Source of the DNA: Candidatus Poribacteria bacterium
Lineage (GTDB): Bacteria > Poribacteria > WGA-4E > UBA9662
DNA: 20,173 bases
Direction: 5' to 3'
Assembly (NCBI GenBank): GCA_002729015.1
Contig: PBVO01000055.1
Location: 1 to 20,173 of the forward strand
The notes below the pieces were generated by a model. The model ran no database searches, was not told where the DNA came from, and saw only the letters and a program-made list of their open reading frames with translations. Numbering within the stretch: the first letter of the stretch is position 1; each line of letters opens with the position of its first letter. Position numbers and translations under genes: made by a program. Positions 13,927 through 20,173 of the stretch are shown one piece after another.

Positions 13927-15256
13927 GTTTATCCCTCCAAGAAGCCTCCAATTTCCGCAAATTGGTTGCACCAATGTTACCAGCCAAAACAGTCTGATCA
14001 TGCGGCTTTAGCTTCCCAAAGCTGTTAAATACGATCCCGAGTAAGGAAATTACAAAGAGGCTAATAATCAGGAAACTAATTCCGATACTGAGTGTCGAAT
14101 CGGTTCGGAAAAATAGCCCCCAGATTCCAGTCCCTAAAATGTTAAAAAACGAAATCGGAATAAGATACTTCCAGCAAAGATTCATTAACTGATCAACCCG
14201 AAGACGTGGCAAGGTCCATCGAACCCACATCATTACAAAGACTAACAAGAATGTTTTACCTACAATAATGAATAAGCCTGGAACAAACTGATCTTCATCT
14301 ATTATTCCCTGCCATCCTCCTAAAAATAAGGTGGCTGCAATAGCACAAACAGCAAACACGTTAGCATATTCAGCGATAAAGAAAACTGCGAAGCGCATAC
14401 CACTATACTCTGTATGAAACCCCGCAACTAACTCGGACTCGGCTTCCGGCAAGTCGAAAGGCGTTCGATTGACTTCGGCAATCGCAGATAAAAAATAGAC
14501 AAAAAATGCCAAAAAAGTGAAGGGAGACCGAAAAATCATCCAATCGAGAATGGATCCTTTTATCTCGATTCCGAGGAAAGTAGCAATGGCTTCTCCCCCC
14601 GAAAACACGCCATTTTGAGCTGCAACAATGCCTTCCATACTCATAGTCTGTGTCATCATAATTACAGTCAAAATGGATAAACCAATTGGTATTTCATAAC
14701 TAACCATCTGCGCTGCTGAGCGCATGGCGCCGAATAGAGACCACTTGCTGTTCGAAGCCCAACCGGCCATGATTACACCAATTGCAATGACAGAAGAAAT
14801 AGAAATAACATAAAAAATGCCAATATTGAGGTCGCTAACGAGGACACTCTGGCTGAATGGGATAGCAGCAAATACAGCAAATGAACAAGCAAAAATCAGA
14901 TAAGGAGCAAAGCGGAATAGAAGTTTGTCGGCTTGCGGCGGAATTAGGTCTTCCTTGAAAAGAAGCTTTACCCCATCTGCTAGCGTTTGCAATAATCCCC
15001 AAGGCCCTACTCTCATTGGGCCTGTTCGATCCTGAATCCATGCAGAAACTTTTCTTTCCATTAACACAAGGACTAAAGGTATGAGTGGCACCACGGCCAC
15101 AAAAATCGCGGCCACAGCAGACATAACCAAGACAGGACCGAGCCAACTGGGCAAAAAACTGAGGCTATGGCTAGCAAAATCCTCAGCCCAATTACTATTT
15201 CCACTCTCAACTACAGCTGACTCTATTGATATGAAATTTTTAGCTAATGCTACCAT
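13916..15256 (-). CDS. nuoH: NADH-quinone oxidoreductase subunit H (extended)
   Basis: The product has 446 residues against about 325 in E. coli. It is the membrane subunit that builds the quinone-binding tunnel with NuoB and NuoD. Signature segments are LMERKVSAWIQDRTGPMRVGP (65-85) and the acidic quinone-site loop AEVNRTPFDLPEAESELVAGFHTEYSG (260-286). The extra length comes from about 35 residues before the first helix, a longer central loop (about 203-235) and a C-terminal extension past the usual last helix. The last residues (about 420-446) are hydrophilic. The ATG is at 15256. Its 3' end overlaps the oxidase-cupredoxin gene by 11 bases. Confidence 0.95.
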   Translation of the reverse strand: MVALAKNFISIESAVVESGNSNWAEDFASHSLSFLPSWLGPVLVMSAVAAIFVAVVPLIPLVLVLMERKVSAWIQDRTGPMRVGPWGLLQTLADGVKLLFKEDLIPPQADKLLFRFAPYLIFACSFAVFAAIPFSQSVLVSDLNIGIFYVISISSVIAIGVIMAGWASNSKWSLFGAMRSAAQMVSYEIPIGLSILTVIMMTQTMSMEGIVAAQNGVFSGGEAIATFLGIEIKGSILDWMIFRSPFTFLAFFVYFLSAIAEVNRTPFDLPEAESELVAGFHTEYSGMRFAVFFIAEYANVFAVCAIAATLFLGGWQGIIDEDQFVPGLFIIVGKTFLLVFVMMWVRWTLPRLRVDQLMNLCWKYLIPISFFNILGTGIWGLFFRTDSTLSIGISFLIISLFVISLLGIVFNSFGKLKPHDQTVLAGNIGATNLRKLEASWRDKHDH

Positions 15257-15299
15257 TTGTATACTTTACTGAACTATAAATTAAATATTAAATTAGGAA

Positions 15300-16487
15300 C
15301 TATCGATCTACTTCACCCATGACAATATCAATGCTACCAATAATCGCAATGATATCCGCCAACATTAACCCCCGACTTAATTCTTGCAAGGCACTCAGTG
15401 CTGCGAAACAAGGCGATTTAACTTTGACGCGAACAGGTTTCACACTTCCATCGCTGATGATGTAGAAACCTAACTCCCCACGAGGTGCTTCACTACGTGA
15501 ATAAACCGCACCTGCGGGCGGGCGAATTGCCTTCATATTGGCCATGATCGGACCTTCTGGCCACTCTTTATCCAGCAGTTGACGTAAAATCTTGATTGAC
15601 TCCTTCATTTCGTCCATTCTTACCATATAACGGTTCCAGCAATCACCAAGAACAATACCTAGGTCAGGGATATCTTCGCCAATGGGAACATCAAAGTCGA
15701 ACTGATCATATATCGAGTAAGTTTCATCCTTTCTCAAATCCCACTTTCGCCCTGCACCTCTAAGATTTGGGCCACTTGCACCATAACTAATGACCATTTC
15801 TTCGTCCATCACAGCTACACCTGCGGTCCGTTCGATGAAAATCTTATTGTTGGTCAAAAGTGCATTGTACTCATCTATCTTTGGCTCAAAATAATCCAAA
15901 AACTCGCTCACATCATCCAAAAAGTCAGGAGGCAAATCTCGAGAAACACCTCCTACTCGGATGTAGTTGTAAGTCAGTCTAGCACCACATAATTTTTCAA
16001 AAAGAAAAAGGATTTTTTCACGATCACGGAAAGCGTAGAGAAAAGGAGTAAATGCACCGATATCCATTCCATAGGTGCCAAAGGCAAGGAGATGGCTAGC
16101 AATACGATTTAGCTCACCAGCCAAAACACGGAGGTATTCAGCACGCTCGGGTACACCGTCGAATTTGCTTGGGTCTACAGACAGCATCTTTTCAACTGCC
16201 ATACTGAAACCCCAATTCTGGTTCATAGCGGCAATATAATCGAGCCGGTCAGTAAAAGGAACAATTTGGTCGTAAGACAAATTCTCAGCATGTTTTTCAA
16301 AACACCGGTGAAGGTAGCCAATATGAGGAATCGCGTCTCGAACGACTTCCCCATCTAACCTCAGCTCTAATTTCAGCACACCATGCGTGCTAGGGTGCTG
16401 AGGCCCCATGCTAACGATCATTTCATCGGAAAAAGGCTTGAGTTCTACAAAACGAGTTTCTTCTGGGGCTGTGCTTTGGGCTAACAT
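15300..16487 (-). CDS. nuoD: NADH-quinone oxidoreductase subunit D (49 kDa)
   Basis: The product has 395 residues, a standard length for an unfused NuoD. It is the peripheral-arm subunit, related to NiFe hydrogenase large subunits, that forms the quinone headgroup site. Key elements are MGPQHPSTHG (27-36) with His35, GYLHRCFEKHAE (57-68) and RLDY with Tyr84; His35 and Tyr84 keep the 49-residue spacing of His38 and Tyr87 in Thermus Nqo4. It ends in the typical DIVMGEVDR. The ATG has AGGTG 8 bases upstream. The next gene is nuoH, 43 bases on; nuoE, nuoF and nuoG, which usually lie here, are missing. Confidence 0.97.
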   Translation of the reverse strand: MLAQSTAPEETRFVELKPFSDEMIVSMGPQHPSTHGVLKLELRLDGEVVRDAIPHIGYLHRCFEKHAENLSYDQIVPFTDRLDYIAAMNQNWGFSMAVEKMLSVDPSKFDGVPERAEYLRVLAGELNRIASHLLAFGTYGMDIGAFTPFLYAFRDREKILFLFEKLCGARLTYNYIRVGGVSRDLPPDFLDDVSEFLDYFEPKIDEYNALLTNNKIFIERTAGVAVMDEEMVISYGASGPNLRGAGRKWDLRKDETYSIYDQFDFDVPIGEDIPDLGIVLGDCWNRYMVRMDEMKESIKILRQLLDKEWPEGPIMANMKAIRPPAGAVYSRSEAPRGELGFYIISDGSVKPVRVKVKSPCFAALSALQELSRGLMLADIIAIIGSIDIVMGEVDR

Positions 16488-16513
16488 AGTGCGAACACCT
16501 CAAGTAAAGCTAT

Positions 16514-16999
16514 CTAGTAAGGGACTTTCATCCCACGATACATATCTGGTTCCTGGTAATCTTTACGCATAGGATAACCTTCCCAATCATCTGGCAACAA
16601 AATTCGCCTCAAATCACTATGGTTATCAAAAACCACACCATACAAGTCATAGATTTCTCTCTCGTGCCAATTGGCTCCCTTCCATAAGTGTTCGACGGTG
16701 GAAAGGCGAGGATCTTCCTTTGGAACAATTGCTTTTATGACTACCTGGTGAATATGAACCATCGATTGGAAGTGGTAAACGATTTCCATTGTGTCATCTT
16801 CTGAAGAATGATCAACCCCACTTAAGCATGATAGAGAATCAAAAGCGAGATCTGGATCATGTCGTAGAAATTCACACACAGGGACTACTTTAGAAGAAGG
16901 TATAATAATAAAAGGTTCTAATGTACCTGTGCCGTCAAGAACAATACCATCAACACCAAATTTGTTCTGCAGGCGCTCTAAAACTTCATTCGTGGTCAC
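16514..16999 (-). CDS. nuoC: NADH-quinone oxidoreductase subunit C (30 kDa)
   Basis: The product has 161 residues, typical of an unfused NuoC. The family signature WHEREIYDLYGVVFDNHSDL is at 111-130, with RRILLPDDWEGYPMRKDY following. It is a cofactor-free peripheral-arm protein that supports NuoD and NuoB near the quinone site. The frame starts at GTG 16999, with GAAGGTG 5 bases upstream, which decides that start. It lies 10 bases after nuoB. Confidence 0.96.
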   Translation of the reverse strand: MTTNEVLERLQNKFGVDGIVLDGTGTLEPFIIIPSSKVVPVCEFLRHDPDLAFDSLSCLSGVDHSSEDDTMEIVYHFQSMVHIHQVVIKAIVPKEDPRLSTVEHLWKGANWHEREIYDLYGVVFDNHSDLRRILLPDDWEGYPMRKDYQEPDMYRGMKVPY

Positions 17000-17009
17000 C
17001 GTATCACCT

Positions 17010-17555
17010 TCAGGCTGTATGCTTTTTTTGGAGAAGTTTGCGTAAGAATGGAACAGTGGGTGGACCTTCAGTGGTCTGAAGACGAATCTTTTCTTGTAGC
17101 TTAAGCAATCCCTCTATTACGGCCTCAGGACGTGGAGGACAACCAGGTACGTATACATCAACTGGTATTACTCTGTCGACACCCTTCAGCACATGATAGC
17201 CGTGTTGCCAGTACGGTCCACCGCTAGTAGCACAACTACCCATTGAGATTACATACTTTGGTTCTGCCATTTGCTCGTAGAGCCGAATAACTCTAGTTGC
17301 CATCTTTAACGTAACAGTACCAGAAACAATGATCAGATCAGACTGGCGAGGGGTTGCACGTGGCACACCAGCTCCAAACCGATCGAGATCATAGTTAGAA
17401 GCAGCAGTTGCCATAAATTCAATGGCGCAGCAGGCAAGCCCAAATGTCATCGGCCATAAAGCTGACGATCTTGCCCAATTGGCTACCGCATCTATAGAGG
17501 TAACAATTAAGTTCTTATCAAAATCTTCGTTGGACAAATTAGATATATCTTTCAT
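17010..17555 (-). CDS. nuoB: NADH-quinone oxidoreductase subunit B (PSST, cluster N2)
   Basis: The product has 181 residues. It carries the 4Fe-4S cluster N2, the last carrier before quinone. Its four ligands are all present: Cys42 and Cys43 in [13 protein letters not shown], Cys108 in [11 protein letters not shown] and Cys139 in [14 protein letters not shown]. The N-terminal helix [13 protein letters not shown] abuts the membrane subunit NuoH. The ATG overlaps the nuoA stop in an ATGA arrangement (17552-17555), implying translational coupling. Confidence 0.98.
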   Translation of the reverse strand: MKDISNLSNEDFDKNLIVTSIDAVANWARSSALWPMTFGLACCAIEFMATAASNYDLDRFGAGVPRATPRQSDLIIVSGTVTLKMATRVIRLYEQMAEPKYVISMGSCATSGGPYWQHGYHVLKGVDRVIPVDVYVPGCPPRPEAVIEGLLKLQEKIRLQTTEGPPTVPFLRKLLQKKHTA

Positions 17556-17995
17556 GATTGTCTCTGAGCCTCCAGAGCCGAAGATGGTACGTTTTGATTT
17601 CCAAGATCATTATTATCATTCGGAACAGATTGTATTTTGCGAACCCACTCTAGATCCCCCTTAGCCCAAACATAAGCTAGACCGACCAAAAGAATAAGAA
17701 TAAAAATTAGCATTTCAACAAAAGCTAACATTCCAATCTGGCGATAAACCACAGCCCAAGGGAAAAGAAAAACGGTTTCGACATCAAAAATCAAAAAAAT
17801 CAGTGCGATGACGTAAAAACGAGTATTGAACTTGATACGGGTATCCCCGATAGGTTCTTCTCCACACTCGTAGGCGATGGATTTCTCTTGGGTAAAGAGA
17901 CGTGTCTGAGCAACACTCGAGATGAGAATATTGAGCAAAATAAAAACAGTTCCAGCAACTAAGAAAACAAGTATATTGGCGAAGTCAAACAGCAT
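17552..17995 (-). CDS. nuoA: NADH-quinone oxidoreductase subunit A
   Basis: The product has 147 residues from the ATG at 17995, chosen because GAGGT at 18009-18005 sits 9 bases upstream. A TTG at 18004 in frame touches that site and is unlikely. It is a three-helix membrane subunit. The conserved loop contains YECGEEPIG (42-50, Cys44), and helix 2 contains [15 protein letters not shown] (67-81) with the buried acidic pair. It packs on NuoH and NuoB at the entrance of the membrane arm. It is the first gene of the nuo operon. Confidence 0.96.
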   Translation of the reverse strand: MLFDFANILVFLVAGTVFILLNILISSVAQTRLFTQEKSIAYECGEEPIGDTRIKFNTRFYVIALIFLIFDVETVFLFPWAVVYRQIGMLAFVEMLIFILILLVGLAYVWAKGDLEWVRKIQSVPNDNNDLGNQNVPSSALEAQRQS

Positions 17996-18060
17996 GGAGC
18001 ACAAACCTCAATGAGTTATCCTAATCCGATTCATCGCGTAGGCCGCCCTGAATCCGGGAA

Positions 18061-18089
18061 ATTATAGCCCAAATCAGCTATCTTTGCAA
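18061..18089 (-). promoter_or_regulatory. Promoter of the nuo operon
   Basis: Read on the minus strand, -35 TTGCAA (18089-18084) is followed by exactly 17 bases and a perfect -10 TATAAT (18066-18061). The start would be near 18054, about 59 bases before the nuoA ATG. The G/C-rich leader holds GATTCA (18054-18049 on the minus strand) and TGAATC (18033-18028), which could pair as a small hairpin. Confidence 0.8.
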
Positions 18090-18118
18090 CCAGAAATATA
18101 TTAGGAAGCATTATTGAT

Positions 18119-19366
18119 TTAATCAAATTCACCACCACATTTCCTGCACAAAATGTAAAATTGTATATCTTCCTTCAGAGCATACTGGATCATTAGCTCA
18201 ACAGCTTCATCTGGCAGATCTTCATCGCATTTGGGACAACGATAAAGAGAACGGTTATTATCATAGGGTATCTGTTCAACTTTACCAGTAAAATCCTGCC
18301 AAAAAGTAAATTCCCAGGGCAACTCATTTTTTGTTTTAACAGAAATCTCATAGGCATGCCTAATAAAAGTCTGGCAGTCAGCGAAAGAGATAGTGGAAAA
18401 AAATTGATTAGTAAGTGCATTCAACATCAAAAAAGCCTGAAGTTCAACGAAGTGTGTCCATCGATTAACCGAATTTCCATCAGCCCAGCAACGAATATAG
18501 CGGGTCTCGATAGGATTGAAAACAAACGTTTTTCCGTCTCTGTTTTCTGCATACTCGCCATCATATTGGCTATCAAAAATAGTGATCTCTTCACCACTAA
18601 ATTTATTTTCTAAAGAAACTGCAATCTTGTTATGATGATAAGTTCGACCATCGGCCCAGTAATGCCAAAGCTTGATAGTATTAATCAACATCGGTTGGCC
18701 GAGGTCCACCGTTACTTGGGTAGCGTCAAGTAAATCTTCAGGTTTGGCGCTTTCACCTGTGTCGCCATCTGTCAAATTCCAGCGACCTGCATAGTCGCTA
18801 TTGGTTTCAACCCGCTTGTTTAAGGCTAAATTTTCTGTTTTTAACCTGTTGTACGTAAGTGGCTGGCCAAAATCATTTGAAGCCATATAGCCACTCAGGT
18901 ATTGACTGTACAACTCACTAATAGGTAGAGACAATTGGTAGGACTTTGCTACACTTTGGCAGCAACGATCCAATTCTGCAGAACTCAGGTTGGCGACGAC
19001 AAAACAATCTCTGACACCTCGTTTCCAAAAATCAAGTAAGAGAAACATGGCACGTAAATTCCCATCAGGTCGACGGCGAATGATCACCGCTATTCGAAGA
19101 CCGGTATCTGTAGAATAACTAATTAAACAACTGTGGAGTGGGTAATCAGGAAATGGGCCAAATTTACTCTGTTTGATCAGAGGTTTGTAGTGTTTGCAGT
19201 TGGCATCACAACCAGGGATTTTGGCCCGTTTGGCCTGACAACAACTAGGGCATATAATGACACCGTTTAGTGCAGGACAAATACGCTTGGCATTATCAGA
19301 TCTACAGGTCCGGCAACGCTGTTTTTTTGGTCGTCTTCGGCGATACCCAAGCCTCAATCTTGCCAT
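18119..19366 (-). CDS. Zinc-ribbon protein with an inserted discoidin (F5/8 type C)-like domain
   Basis: The product has 415 residues. The N-terminus is very basic (RRRRPKKQR) and runs into a Cys cluster: Cys18, 21, 30, 39, 42, 43, 53 and 57 (CRTCRS, ICPA, CPSCC, GCDANCKHY). This resembles the 'ICPa..g.IC..CC...R...C...C' metal-binding module. Residues 80-170 include LLDFWKRGVRDCFVV, which resembles the 'lvDlwclGvKDaf' segment often found after that module in uncharacterised proteins. Residues 178-312 look like a discoidin/galactose-binding domain: ENLALNKRVETNS, VTVDLGQPMLINTIKLW, TRYIRCWADG and HFVELQAF. The C-terminus has a second zinc ribbon (Cys377, 380, 407, 410). There is no signal peptide, so it is probably cytoplasmic, which is odd for a discoidin domain. 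It lies 33 bases after the flotillin gene, probably in the same operon. Function unknown. Confidence 0.65.
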   Translation of the reverse strand: MARLRLGYRRRRPKKQRCRTCRSDNAKRICPALNGVIICPSCCQAKRAKIPGCDANCKHYKPLIKQSKFGPFPDYPLHSCLISYSTDTGLRIAVIIRRRPDGNLRAMFLLLDFWKRGVRDCFVVANLSSAELDRCCQSVAKSYQLSLPISELYSQYLSGYMASNDFGQPLTYNRLKTENLALNKRVETNSDYAGRWNLTDGDTGESAKPEDLLDATQVTVDLGQPMLINTIKLWHYWADGRTYHHNKIAVSLENKFSGEEITIFDSQYDGEYAENRDGKTFVFNPIETRYIRCWADGNSVNRWTHFVELQAFLMLNALTNQFFSTISFADCQTFIRHAYEISVKTKNELPWEFTFWQDFTGKVEQIPYDNNRSLYRCPKCDEDLPDEAVELMIQYALKEDIQFYILCRKCGGEFD

Positions 19367-19399
19367 AATAATTCCAGTAAAGTTTGATCAATCGCGTCC

Positions 19400-20173
19400 T
19401 TATGACTCTCGACGAGTTAGGCTCGACAAATACTCAGAGATTTTATTAGCAATCTTTTCAGCATCTACATCAGCAAAATCGAATAATTCTTTCAGCATCG
19501 GTGATATAGCTCCAGTATCAAGTAGGTTGTTGGCCAACCGACCCATTGTGCTACGATTAACTCCATCCTTCTGCCCTTCACTACCCCCCATATCCAGAAT
19601 CTTGATCGAGTCAATTTTTTCCACTGGCCGCATCAATTGTTCAACTATGTCAGCACTTCCATCAATTAATTCCATGATTGCTTCTTGGACTAGAACTCGC
19701 TGTTCGGCTACGTTCCGAGCCTCCATATGAGCCATTTCACCTTGAGCTTTAGCCGTGGCCTCAGCCAAAACCGCATCTGCTAACCGTTCAATAGGTTGCG
19801 CTTGAGCTTCTGCACCAATGACGGCTACTTCTCTTTGCCATTCCGCTTCTTTGGTTTGTTGGACTGCAATGACACCAATTTCGGCTTCGGCCTTACCGGC
19901 CTCCGCAACTAACTGATTTTTTTGCGCATTGGCAGTATCAACTTGCTTACCTGCAACAGCAATATTTCGATCTTCATCAATTAGCTGAAGCGATAATTCT
20001 TGCCCAATTCGGGATTGCTCTACCTCTAAAACCTTGTCGATTTCAGTTAATTCAACCTGCCGGTTTTGATTGATCTGAGCAGTTTCGATGACTAGGTTTT
20101 TCTCGATCTCACGCTCTTGAACTGCTTGCTCTTGAGAGAATTTACTAGTTTCAACAGACAAAGCCTTTTCAAT
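19400..20173 (-). CDS. Flotillin/YqiK-like membrane scaffold protein, C-terminal part (N-terminus beyond the window)
   Basis: The frame is open to the right edge, reading IEKALSVETS before the TTG at 20161, so that TTG is not the start. The 257 visible residues are a long Glu/Ala/Gln-rich coiled coil of the flotillin type, with heptad-like repeats such as REIEKNLVIETAQINQNRQV and VELTEIDKVLEVEQ. The closing part ADIVEQLMRPVEKIDSIKIL matches the flotillin end 'vkPaekIdsIki'. The N-terminal membrane hairpin and SPFH/band-7 domain must lie outside. Flotillins oligomerise on the cytoplasmic face and organise membrane microdomains. The last about 60 residues after the KIDSIKIL segment are less conserved. 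No NfeD/YuaF partner is visible downstream; the zinc-ribbon/discoidin gene follows instead. Confidence 0.85.
   Translation of the reverse strand: MEKALSVETSKFSQEQAVQEREIEKNLVIETAQINQNRQVELTEIDKVLEVEQSRIGQELSLQLIDEDRNIAVAGKQVDTANAQKNQLVAEAGKAEAEIGVIAVQQTKEAEWQREVAVIGAEAQAQPIERLADAVLAEATAKAQGEMAHMEARNVAEQRVLVQEAIMELIDGSADIVEQLMRPVEKIDSIKILDMGGSEGQKDGVNRSTMGRLANNLLDTGAISPMLKELFDFADVDAEKIANKISEYLSSLTRRES

Noticed and set aside
13927..14001. Upstream ATG adding 25 residues to the oxidase-cupredoxin fusion
   Set aside because: It lies inside nuoH, lacks a ribosome site, and the extra residues do not belong to the COX IV domain; the ATG at 13926 has GGAGG at the right distance.
20161..20173. TTG at 20161 as the start of the flotillin-like gene
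   Set aside because: The frame continues upstream without a stop to the window edge and the continuing residues fit the coiled coil, so the gene is truncated by the edge.

Overview
The window reads as an AT-rich bacterial chromosome segment. Sigma70-type promoters (TTGCAA-N17-TATAAT, TTGAAA-N17-TATAAT), Shine-Dalgarno sequences and tightly packed or overlapping genes support this. No rRNA or tRNA gene is present to place it. Secreted DUF1080/LamG-like proteins, a sugar ABC transporter, a D-tagatose 3-epimerase-type isomerase and an 11-subunit complex I would fit a marine or symbiotic heterotroph such as Ca. Poribacteria or a relative. That placement is a low-confidence impression, not a measurement.

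Layout. (1) Positions 1-119 hold the C-terminal end of a sugar ABC transporter ATPase (+), followed by about 600 bases with no convincing gene. (2) Positions 732-2923 hold two secreted-protein genes (+). They share a duplicated promoter block, similar signal peptides and a nearly identical 15-residue C-terminal tail, although their middle domains look unrelated; a strong terminator ends the unit. (3) Positions 3108-5317 (-) hold rsmB followed by a sugar epimerase/isomerase. A small DUF1232 membrane protein (+) diverges from rsmB behind a near-consensus promoter. (4) Positions 5826-17995 (-) hold a respiratory complex I operon in the order nuoA-B-C-D-H-X-I-J-K-L-M-N, behind a good promoter at 18061-18089. 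The NADH-dehydrogenase module genes nuoE, nuoF and nuoG are absent from the operon. X, between nuoH and nuoI, fuses a cytochrome c oxidase subunit IV-like membrane domain to a periplasmic type-1 copper (cupredoxin-like) domain. (5) Positions 18119-20173 (-) hold a flotillin-like protein cut by the window edge, and downstream of it a protein with N- and C-terminal zinc-ribbon-like clusters around a discoidin (F5/8 type C)-like domain.

How it fits together. The nuo genes encode the quinone-reducing arm and the four antiporter-like or proton-channel subunits of complex I. Without NuoEFG the electron donor is probably not NADH through the usual module. The embedded oxidase/cupredoxin fusion suggests coordinated expression of the entry and exit ends of the respiratory chain. 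The most unusual items are this fusion inside the nuo operon, the shared promoter/signal/tail cassette of the two secreted proteins, and the zinc-ribbon/discoidin protein next to flotillin.
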